A program made the translations under genes and the position numbers. The notes under the pieces are model-generated. The model searched no databases, was not told where the DNA came from, and saw only the letters and a program-made list of their open reading frames with translations. A DNA stretch of 5,019 bases from Bordetella parapertussis (GTDB taxonomy: Bacteria > Pseudomonadota > Gammaproteobacteria > Burkholderiales > Burkholderiaceae_C): assembly GCA_943328885.2 (NCBI GenBank), contig CALQBT020000235.1, positions 1 to 5,019 on the forward strand, read 5' to 3'. Positions 1 to 5,019 of the stretch are shown here, piece by piece. The first letter of the stretch is position 1, and each line of letters opens with the position of its first letter.

Positions 1-531
1 AGGCAAGGCCAGGATCTGCGCCAGACTGTCGGCCTGGTTGCGCAGCAGGCTGATGGGGCAGCTCACCAGGCCTAACGCAGCCGCAGCGTTGATGAAGTTC
101 ATCATCACCAGCGACGCGTCGACCGTGGGGTTGAAGAAGCTGTCGAGGTGGTCGTTCGAGAAGGGCTGGCCTGCGCGCTCGAACAAACGCTTGAAGCGCC
201 GGCCGTTGCCGCAGAACACCAGCAACGCCGGCGCATCGGCGAGCCAGGGCATGCTGGGGGTCAGCGCCGTCAACGCGGCGCGCTGCGCGGGGTCGCGCAC
301 GTCGACGATGTCGGCCTGCTGCAAGTAGCTCTTGGTCGGCGCACACAGCGCGCAGGCCGCCAGCAGTCGCGTCAATTCGGGCGGCACGGCGGCGGCGGCC
401 CAGCGCCGCTGCGAAGAATGCTCGACCATGCGCAGCAAGCTGTCCACGCCGGGCAGATCCGGCGGCACGTCAACAGCGCTGCCAAAGCGCTTGGCGAGCG
501 CATCCTGCAGCTGTGTTTCAACGCCCGTCAT
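1..531 (-). CDS. Nitroreductase-family flavoprotein, partial (C-terminus beyond window)
   Basis: Reading leftward from the ATG at 531-529, an open frame of 177 codons runs to the window edge without a stop. The product resembles the NfsA/Frp-type branch of the nitroreductase family: FMN-dependent, NAD(P)H-using cytosolic oxidoreductases that reduce nitroaromatics, quinones or flavins. Visible hallmarks are an N-terminal HSSQRRW segment (residues 38-44), which matches the FMN-phosphate-binding HRSxR region, and APTKSYLQQ (64-72) at the place of the family's ApSsxNxQ flavin loop. WLADAPALLVFCGN (96-109) and VDASLVMMNFINAAAALGLVSCPISLLRN (137-165) match the core strand and the dimer-interface helix. 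The family is usually about 220-270 residues, so 50-90 residues are missing. The start is supported by a GGAG seven bases upstream. The gene diverges from the hydratase/transporter operon. The physiological substrate is not evident. Family assignment is confident, subfamily less so. Confidence 0.85.
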   Translation of the reverse strand, partial: MTGVETQLQDALAKRFGSAVDVPPDLPGVDSLLRMVEHSSQRRWAAAAVPPELTRLLAACALCAPTKSYLQQADIVDVRDPAQRAALTALTPSMPWLADAPALLVFCGNGRRFKRLFERAGQPFSNDHLDSFFNPTVDASLVMMNFINAAAALGLVSCPISLLRNQADSLAQILALP

Positions 532-538
532 GACGGAA

Positions 539-542
539 CTCC
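539..542 (-). promoter_or_regulatory. Ribosome binding site of the nitroreductase gene
   Basis: Reading the minus strand, GGAG lies seven bases before the ATG at 531. It fixes the start of the leftward gene, since no other in-frame ATG with such a motif lies near. Confidence 0.6.
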
Positions 543-603
543 GAGGCTCAGCACTAGGGCATACCCTGTGGGCTCGGTGCCGAACGAGCCCCTAGGCTCG
601 GTG
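541..603. repeat. Cluster of short inverted and direct repeats in the divergent intergenic region
   Basis: Several repeats are packed into about 60 bases. A perfect 7-base inverted repeat has arms GGGCTCG (570-576) and CGAGCCC (585-591) around an 8-base centre. An imperfect palindrome at 552-570 pairs CAC-AGGG with CCCTGTG around CATA, with one bulged T at 555. GGCTCGGTG occurs twice in direct orientation (571-579 and 595-603), and a diverged GGCTCAGCA sits at 545-553, giving a spacing of 26 then 24 bases. CTAGGG (554-559) can also pair with CCCTAG (590-595), so alternative folds exist. The position between divergent genes suits operator sites for a transcription factor controlling one or both, but no regulator gene lies in the window. 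No convincing -35/-10 pair could be assigned. Confidence 0.45.
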
Positions 604-616
604 TCTGTTGATTCGC

Positions 617-622
617 AAGGAG
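617..622 (+). promoter_or_regulatory. Strong Shine-Dalgarno (AAGGAG) before the SDR-like short ORF
   Basis: AAGGAG lies eight bases before the ATG at 631, the best ribosome binding site in the window. It implies that translation starts at 631 rather than only at the hydratase start 134 bases further on. Confidence 0.6.
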
Positions 623-630
623 CAAGGTTC

Positions 631-765
631 ATGGTCGGATGTCTTCAAGACAAGGTGGTGCCCGTCGCAAGCGCGGGCCGGGGCATGGGCAGCGCCCTGA
701 CAGGGCTGGCCGCGACCGCCGCGCCCGATCGCAGCACAGTCGCTGGGTGCGGGGAGCCTGCCTGA
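631..765 (+). pseudogene. SDR N-terminal remnant or short upstream ORF (44 aa)
   Basis: A 44-residue reading frame starts at an ATG with a strong AAGGAG and ends in a TGA sharing its last base with the hydratase start (TGATG at 763-767). Residues 5-22, LQDKVVPVASAGRGMGSA, line up with the canonical start of short-chain dehydrogenase/reductases (LxxKVxxVTGAGRGIGxA), which forms the first beta strand, the cofactor-binding TGxxxGxG turn and the first helix. The TG of the motif is replaced by AS. After about residue 24 the resemblance is lost, and no Asn, Ser, Tyr or Lys catalytic segment follows, whereas a working SDR has about 250 residues. I infer a decayed SDR gene that lost nearly all of its body by deletion and kept its 5' end. 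SDRs acting as 3-hydroxyacyl-CoA dehydrogenases often neighbour, or are fused to, hydratase-2 domains, which makes the context sensible. It could instead now serve as a translated leader that couples translation into the hydratase. Confidence 0.55.
751..756 (+). promoter_or_regulatory. Ribosome binding site of the hydratase gene
   Basis: GGGGAG lies eight bases before the ATG at 765. It decides the start in favour of 765 over the in-frame ATG at 639, which would add 42 arginine-rich residues with no family resemblance. Confidence 0.65.
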
Positions 766-1634
766 TGGCGATCGCTTACGAACTGCTGCGCGATTTCAGC
801 ATCCCGACCATAGTACAGCGCTATGTCGAGAAAGACGTGATGCTGTACGCGCTGGGGCTCGGCCTGGGCGCCGATCCACTGAACGAGCAAGAACTCGGAT
901 TCGTCTACGAGAAAGACTTGAAGGTGTTGCCGACCTTCGGCGGGGTGCTGGGCTATCCGGGCTTCTGGCCCAAGGCTTACCCCGAGCTCGGCATCACCTG
1001 GCAGCGGCTGCTCAACGGCGAACAAGGCATCGAGATCCACCGGCCGTTCCCACCACACGGCGAAGTGGTCGGCAGCCTGACGATAGACCGCCTCGTCGAC
1101 AAGGGCGTCGGCAAAGGCCTGTTGATCTACACCCGCCGCGACGTGCGCGACCAGGCCAGCGGCGATCTGCTGTGCAGCGTCAGCAACACCATGGTGTGCC
1201 GCGATGACGGCGGTTTCGGCGGGCCCGCGGTGCCGGGACCGGCCCCGGCCGCGATCCCCGCGCGCCCATCGGATCAAAGCATCGACTGGCCCACGCTGCC
1301 GCAGGCGGCGCTGATCTACCGCCTGTCCGGCGACTTCAACCCGCTGCACGCCGAACCCGCCGTGGCGCGCCAAGGCGGCTTCAACCGCCCCATCCTGCAC
1401 GGCGCGGCGACCTGGGGCATCGCCGGCTGCGCGTTGTTGCAGGCGCTGTGCGACGGCGAGCCGGCGCGCTTTCAAAGCTACCAGGCACGCTTCACCTCGC
1501 CGGTATACCCGGGCGAGACCTTGCGCATCGAGATCTGGCACAACACGCCAGGCAAGGCCTCGTTCCGCGTCGCCGTGCCGCAGCGAGGCGTGACCGTCCT
1601 CGACAACGGCGTGTTCGGCTACCGCAGCGACTAG
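765..1634 (+). CDS. MaoC/hydratase-2 family enoyl-CoA hydratase
   Basis: The 289-residue product resembles (R)-specific 2-enoyl-CoA hydratases of the hydratase-2 type, which hydrate trans-2-enoyl-CoA to (3R)-3-hydroxyacyl-CoA, as in the hydratase part of peroxisomal multifunctional enzyme 2. It has the double hot-dog layout of that group. The N-terminal half carries YALGLGLGADP (28-38), the family's acyl-CoA-binding start, and LPTFGGVLG (55-63). The C-terminal half carries the signature YRLSGDFNPLHAEP (185-198), in which Asp190 and His195 correspond to the catalytic pair. GGFNRPILHG (204-213) completes the signature. A Pro/Ala-rich linker at about 153-168 separates the halves. The length is normal for a two-domain bacterial member. 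No signal peptide or membrane segment is seen, so it should be cytosolic. The transporter follows 17 bases downstream, and the SDR-like remnant overlaps its start. Its natural acyl-CoA could belong to a fatty acid, an aromatic or a terpenoid pathway; the sequence does not say which. Confidence 0.9.
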   Translation: MAIAYELLRDFSIPTIVQRYVEKDVMLYALGLGLGADPLNEQELGFVYEKDLKVLPTFGGVLGYPGFWPKAYPELGITWQRLLNGEQGIEIHRPFPPHGEVVGSLTIDRLVDKGVGKGLLIYTRRDVRDQASGDLLCSVSNTMVCRDDGGFGGPAVPGPAPAAIPARPSDQSIDWPTLPQAALIYRLSGDFNPLHAEPAVARQGGFNRPILHGAATWGIAGCALLQALCDGEPARFQSYQARFTSPVYPGETLRIEIWHNTPGKASFRVAVPQRGVTVLDNGVFGYRSD

Positions 1635-1651
1635 CCGCGGCCGAGTCCCCC

Positions 1652-2989
1652 ATGCTGCCAACTCCCAGCGCCACCCGCGGCGGCCACTCGCTGCTCGCGG
1701 CCCTCTCGCGCCGGCTGCCGTTCTACTACGGCTGGCTCATCGTCGCGGTGGTCTTCGTCACGATGGCGATCGGCGTGAACGCCCGCACCGCTTTCTCGCT
1801 GCTGTTTCCGCCGATGCTGACCGAGTTCGGCTGGCAGCGCAGCGTCACCGCCGGCGCTTTCTCGTTCGGGTTCTTGCTGTCGGCCGTGTTGAGTCCGACG
1901 CTGGGCCGCTTGATGGACAGCCGAGGTCCGCGCGTCGTGATGGAGTTCGGTGTCGCAGCCACCGGCGCGGGCTTGCTGCTCGCGACGCTCGCCACTGAAC
2001 CCTGGCATGTCTACGCCACGCTGGGCGTGCTGGTGGGCGCCGGCAGCGTGTGCCTGGGCTACACCGGTCAGGCGCTGTTCCTGCCAGCCTGGTTCGTGCG
2101 CCGTCGCGGGCTGGCCATGGGCATCGCTTTTTCCGGCGTCGGTGTGGGCTCGATCGTGCTGCTGCCAGCGCTGCAGACCCTGATCGAGCACAGCGGCTGG
2201 CGCGCCGCTTGCTGGACGCTGGGGATCATCACGCTGGTCTTGCTCGCACCCTTGAACCTGCTGCTGCGCCGCCGCCCGGAAGACCTAGCCCTGCAGCCCG
2301 ACGGCGATGCCGCGCCGGGCACCACAGGCGCGACGGCGCGCCGCGTCAACATCGTCGATGCGGCCTGGGCCGCCACCGACTGGACGCTGGCACGCGCGCT
2401 GCGCACCGCGCGTTTCTGGTGGGTCGCACTGGGCTATTTCGGCGGCCTGTTCGTCTGGTACGCGATCCAGGTCCATCAGACCAAGTACCTGGTGGAAGTC
2501 GGCTTCAGCGCCACCCAAGCGGCCTGGGCATTGGGTGCGGTCAGCTTAGCGGGTGTGCCGGGACAGATCGGGCTCGGCCATCTGTCGGACCGCATCGGCC
2601 GCGAGATCGTCTGGGCGATTGGCTGCCTGGGCTTCGGACTGACCGCGGTGGCGCTGCTGATGCTGCAAAGCCACCCCAGCCTGCCGCTGCTCTACCTGAT
2701 GGTGCTCGTGCAAGGCCTGCTGGGCTTCGGCCTGACGTCGGTGGTCGGCGCGATCCCGGCAGAGATCTTCGAAGGTCGGCACTACGGCAGCATCTTCGGC
2801 ACGCTGATGCTCGCGGGCATCGGCGGCGGTGCTGCCGGCCCCTGGCTGGCGGGCCTGCTGTACGACCGCACCGGCAGCTATGCGCCGATCTTCTGGATCG
2901 AGATCGGCCTGTGCGTGGTGTCGGCATTGGCGATCTGGCGCGCATCGCCCGGCAGCGTGCGCGCGGTGGCCGGCAGAGTTCGTGCCTGA
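1652..2989 (+). CDS. Major facilitator superfamily transporter, monocarboxylate/organic-acid type
   Basis: The 445-residue product is a 12-helix integral membrane transporter. Hydrophobic segments lie roughly at 25-45, 63-83, 97-114, 119-140, 153-175, 186-205, 255-275, 287-308, 317-338, 345-367, 380-403 and 411-430. A polar loop at about 206-253 separates the two six-helix halves. The MFS loop 2-3 motif appears as GRLMDSRGPR (85-94) and is repeated in the second half as GHLSDRIGRE (309-318). The N-terminal FYYGWLIVAVVF (24-35) and the FGW segment (59-61) resemble MFS proteins of the monocarboxylate and oxalate/formate antiporter groups, so an organic acid substrate is plausible but unproven. 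The ATG at 1652 is chosen because the protein then begins shortly before helix 1; the in-frame extension back to 1448 reads an alternative frame of the hydratase gene. No strong Shine-Dalgarno is present, only a weak CGAG. With the 17-base gap, this suggests operon co-transcription and possibly translational coupling. Confidence 0.9.
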   Translation: MLPTPSATRGGHSLLAALSRRLPFYYGWLIVAVVFVTMAIGVNARTAFSLLFPPMLTEFGWQRSVTAGAFSFGFLLSAVLSPTLGRLMDSRGPRVVMEFGVAATGAGLLLATLATEPWHVYATLGVLVGAGSVCLGYTGQALFLPAWFVRRRGLAMGIAFSGVGVGSIVLLPALQTLIEHSGWRAACWTLGIITLVLLAPLNLLLRRRPEDLALQPDGDAAPGTTGATARRVNIVDAAWAATDWTLARALRTARFWWVALGYFGGLFVWYAIQVHQTKYLVEVGFSATQAAWALGAVSLAGVPGQIGLGHLSDRIGREIVWAIGCLGFGLTAVALLMLQSHPSLPLLYLMVLVQGLLGFGLTSVVGAIPAEIFEGRHYGSIFGTLMLAGIGGGAAGPWLAGLLYDRTGSYAPIFWIEIGLCVVSALAIWRASPGSVRAVAGRVRA

Positions 2990-3030
2990 GCATCACCGCG
3001 GCAACGCGGCGATCGCGCCCCGACTCAGGC
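2984..3030. terminator. Candidate bidirectional terminator between convergent genes
   Basis: GCCTGAG (2984-2990) and CTCAGGC (3024-3030) form a perfect 7-base inverted repeat. Inside it lies a second hairpin, CCGCG (2996-3000) and CGCGG (3005-3009), closed by a GCAA tetraloop of the stable GNRA type. The structure spans the whole 35-base gap between the transporter and serA and could act on both strands. It lacks a T tract on either side, so it is not a classical intrinsic terminator. Confidence 0.45.
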
Positions 3031-4206
3031 CGCTGGCAAGTAACGCACCGCCAGCACGCCGTCGATCGCCGCGATGCCGGCCTGCACCTCGGGCGTGACA
3101 GAGCTGTCGACATCGACCAAGGTGTAGGCCATGCCGCCGCGCGACTTGTTGACCATGTTGTGGATGTTCAGCCCCGCCTGCGCCATCGCGGTCGAGATCT
3201 GGCCCAGCATATTGGGCACGTTGGCGTTGGCGATCGCGACCCGGAAAGCAGATTCGCGCGGCATGCTGATCTGCGGAAAATTCACCGCGTTGACGACGTT
3301 GCCGTTCTCCAGGTAATCGCGCAGCTGGTCGACCACCATCACCGCGCAGTTCTCCTCGGCCTCGCGGGTCGACGCGCCCAGGTGCGGCAGCGCCACCACC
3401 TGAGGCTGACCGTGCAAGGCCGCGCCCGGAAAGTCGCAGACATAGTGTCCCAGGTGACGGGCCTCGAGCGAGTCGAGCACCGCGCTGTCGCTGACCACGC
3501 CTTCGCGGCTGAAGTTCAGCAGCACCGCGCCGGCGCGCATCAGGCCGATGTTGGCGTCGTTGACCAGGTGCCGGGTGGCCTCGATCAGCGGCACATGCAG
3601 CGTGACGAACTGCGAATGCTTCAGCACATCGTTGACGCTGGCCGCGCGCCGCACCTGCGAGGGCAGGCTCCAGGCCGCGTCGACCGTGATCTCGGGGTCG
3701 AAGCCCAGCACGTTCATGCCGAGCTTGATCGCAGCGTCGGCGACCAGGCAGCCGATCTTGCCCAGGCCAATCACGCCCAGGGTCTGGCCCGCGAGCTCGT
3801 AGCCCGCGAAAGCCTTCTTGCCGTCCTCGACCGACTTGTCCAGGTCGGGCGCGGCGGTATCGAGCGCGGCAACAAAGCGCAGCGCCGGCGCGATCTGGCG
3901 CGCGGCCATCAACATGCCCAGCAGCACCAGCTCCTTGACCGCGTTGGCGTTGGCGCCGGGTGCGTTGAACACCGGCACGCCGCGCTGGCTCATCGCCTCG
4001 ACCGGGATGTTGTTGGTGCCGGCGCCGGCACGGCCGATCGCCCGCACGCTGGCCGGGATCGCCATGCTGTGCAGGTCGGCCGAGCGCAGCAGGATCGCCG
4101 CCGGATCGCTCAAGTCCTTGCCGACGCGGAAAGTCTCGGCGGGCAGCCTGGACAGGCCGCTGGCCGAGATCTGGTTGAGCACCAGAACGCTCATGCGATC
4201 AGCCAT
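3025..4206 (-). CDS. serA: D-3-phosphoglycerate dehydrogenase
   Basis: The 393-residue product would catalyse the first step of the phosphorylated serine pathway, NAD-dependent oxidation of 3-phosphoglycerate to 3-phosphohydroxypyruvate, in the cytosol. An N-terminal substrate-binding part includes RSADLHSM (41-48) and AGAGTNNIP (60-68). The NAD-binding Rossmann domain carries GVIGLGKIG (144-152) and Asp170 at the end of the second strand, as expected for NAD preference. NFSREG (231-236) holds the catalytic Arg234, and PHLGAST (274-280) holds the catalytic His275. The C-terminal region from about residue 321 is an ACT domain ([20 protein letters not shown] onward), the usual site of serine feedback inhibition. 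The segment between Arg and His is short ([13 protein letters not shown]) and lacks the Glu seen in VFPTEP of the E. coli enzyme. The start at 4206 has a GAGG six bases upstream and overlaps serC by eight bases. Met5 (4194) is an alternative start without a visible ribosome binding site. Confidence 0.93.
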   Translation of the reverse strand: MADRMSVLVLNQISASGLSRLPAETFRVGKDLSDPAAILLRSADLHSMAIPASVRAIGRAGAGTNNIPVEAMSQRGVPVFNAPGANANAVKELVLLGMLMAARQIAPALRFVAALDTAAPDLDKSVEDGKKAFAGYELAGQTLGVIGLGKIGCLVADAAIKLGMNVLGFDPEITVDAAWSLPSQVRRAASVNDVLKHSQFVTLHVPLIEATRHLVNDANIGLMRAGAVLLNFSREGVVSDSAVLDSLEARHLGHYVCDFPGAALHGQPQVVALPHLGASTREAEENCAVMVVDQLRDYLENGNVVNAVNFPQISMPRESAFRVAIANANVPNMLGQISTAMAQAGLNIHNMVNKSRGGMAYTLVDVDSSVTPEVQAGIAAIDGVLAVRYLPAA

Positions 4207-5019
4207 GCTGGGCCTCGAATTCCTTCATGTAAGCCACCAGCGCCTGGACGCCTTCGACCGGCATCGCGTTGTAGATCGAAGCCCGCATCCCGCCCACCGA
4301 GCGGTGGCCCTTGAGTTGGACCATGCCGCGCGCGACCGCGCCCTTCAGGAACGCGTCGTCCAGGCTCTCGTCGCGCAGCTTGAAAGGCACGTTCATCAGC
4401 GAGCGGTCGGCGAGCGCCACCGGGTTGCTGTAGAAAGCGCTGGCGTCGAGGTAGTCGTACAGCAGCGCAGCCTTGGCGCGGTTGTGCGCTTCCATCGCCA
4501 CCAGGCCGCCGCGCGCCTTGATCCAGTTGAACACCAGCCCGGCGATGTAGACCGCGTAGGTCGGCGGGGTGTTGAGCATCGAGTCGTTGTCGGCTTGCTG
4601 TTTGTAGTCGAAGGCCGACGGCGTGCAGGCCAGCGCCTGGCCGATCAGGTCGTCGCGGACGATCACGATCGTCAGCCCGGCCGGGCCGATGTTCTTCTGC
4701 GCGCCGCCGTAGATCAGCCCGTACTTGGCGACATCGACTGGGCGCGACAGGATGCTGCTCGACATGTCGGCCACCAACGGCACGCTGCCGACGTCGGGCG
4801 TGTAGTGGTACTCGACGCCGCCGATGGTCTCGTTCGAGCAGATGTGCACATAGGCCGCATCGGGGTCGAGCTGCCACTCGGCGCGCGCCGGCACGCAGCT
4901 GAAGTTGCTCGCCTCGGCGCTGGCCGCGACATTGACCTTGCAGTATTTCTTGGCTTCCTTGATCGACTTCTTAGACCATTCGCCGGTGTTGATGTAGTCG
5001 GCGCCGGCCTTGCCGCGCA
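4199..5019 (-). CDS. serC: Phosphoserine aminotransferase, partial (N-terminus beyond window)
   Basis: The window holds the last 272 codons; about 90 N-terminal residues of a normal 360-residue protein are missing. SerC is a PLP-dependent class V aminotransferase that converts 3-phosphohydroxypyruvate and glutamate to phosphoserine and 2-oxoglutarate; the same enzyme serves pyridoxine synthesis in many proteobacteria. The visible part starts in [20 protein letters not shown]. It continues through [10 protein letters not shown], then [21 protein letters not shown] and [11 protein letters not shown], whose lysine (codon 4694-4696) is the expected PLP Schiff-base residue. [24 protein letters not shown] and [17 protein letters not shown] follow, and the protein ends in EFEAQHG, close to the E. 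coli C-terminus. The frame is open across the right edge, so the GTG at 4894 and other internal codons are not its start. It is followed directly by serA with an 8-base overlap, so the two consecutive pathway enzymes are probably co-transcribed and translationally coupled. Confidence 0.95.
   Translation of the reverse strand, partial: RGKAGADYINTGEWSKKSIKEAKKYCKVNVAASAEASNFSCVPARAEWQLDPDAAYVHICSNETIGGVEYHYTPDVGSVPLVADMSSSILSRPVDVAKYGLIYGGAQKNIGPAGLTIVIVRDDLIGQALACTPSAFDYKQQADNDSMLNTPPTYAVYIAGLVFNWIKARGGLVAMEAHNRAKAALLYDYLDASAFYSNPVALADRSLMNVPFKLRDESLDDAFLKGAVARGMVQLKGHRSVGGMRASIYNAMPVEGVQALVAYMKEFEAQHG
4213..4216 (-). promoter_or_regulatory. Ribosome binding site of serA inside the end of serC
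   Basis: On the minus strand GAGG lies six bases before the ATG at 4206, within the last codons of serC. It favours the longer serA start (MADRM...) over Met5. Confidence 0.45.

Noticed and set aside
608..613. TTGATT as a possible -35 element
   Set aside because: It lies directly in front of the AAGGAG and the ATG at 631, leaving no room for a -10 and a transcription start before that ORF. Nothing downstream resembles TATAAT at proper spacing.
148..630. Plus-strand frame running from 148 into the SDR-like ORF
   Set aside because: It is antisense to the nitroreductase gene, whose minus-strand translation shows clear family motifs. Only the part from 631 has its own start signal and similarity.
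639..764. N-terminal extension of the hydratase from the ATG at 639
   Set aside because: The added 42 residues are Arg-rich and unlike the family, while the ATG at 765 has a GGGGAG at eight bases and begins at the normal family N-terminus.
645..1661. Minus-strand open frame of 338 codons opposite the hydratase
   Set aside because: It is antisense to a clearly recognised hydratase gene, has low-complexity Ala/Arg/Gln/Val-rich composition and no known motif.
2050..4314. Very long plus-strand open frame of 754 codons crossing the transporter and serA
   Set aside because: It reads an alternative frame of the transporter and the antisense of serA and serC. The product is Arg/Ala/His-rich without a recognisable domain. 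Such frames are common at this GC content, and the genes beneath are unambiguous.
4191..4877. Minus-strand open frame of 228 codons shifted relative to serC
   Set aside because: It is a frame-shifted shadow of serC with Arg/Gly/Ala-rich composition and no domain.

Overview
The window is GC-rich and densely coded, with short intergenic gaps and strong Shine-Dalgarno motifs. The SerA, SerC and hydratase sequences and the base composition fit a high-GC betaproteobacterium, probably Burkholderiales. That placement is inferred by eye, not by a search.

Layout. (1) Positions 1-531, minus strand: the N-terminal 177 residues of a nitroreductase-family flavoprotein that runs off the left edge. (2) Positions 532-764: a divergent intergenic region with clustered inverted and direct repeats. 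It also holds a short ORF (631-765) with a good ribosome binding site, whose product looks like the first turn of a short-chain dehydrogenase/reductase (SDR) Rossmann fold and then stops. (3) Positions 765-1634, plus: a complete MaoC/hydratase-2 family enoyl-CoA hydratase. (4) Positions 1652-2989, plus: a complete 12-helix major facilitator superfamily transporter, 17 bases downstream and probably in the same operon. (5) Positions 2984-3030: a symmetric inverted repeat between convergent genes, with the stop codon of each neighbour in one arm. (6) Positions 3025-4206, minus: D-3-phosphoglycerate dehydrogenase (serA). (7) Positions 4199-5019, minus: phosphoserine aminotransferase (serC), running off the right edge. 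Its stop overlaps the serA start by 8 bases.

How the genes work together. serC and serA encode consecutive steps of the phosphorylated serine pathway (3-phosphoglycerate to 3-phosphohydroxypyruvate to phosphoserine) and appear translationally coupled. The plus-strand pair suggests uptake of an organic acid followed by CoA-thioester metabolism, but the substrate cannot be read from the sequence. No RNA gene, CRISPR array, insertion sequence or phage gene was seen. The most unusual items are the SDR-like fragment in front of the hydratase, the palindrome cluster in the divergent promoter region, and the stop-codon-containing inverted repeat. I found no convincing novel multi-gene system.
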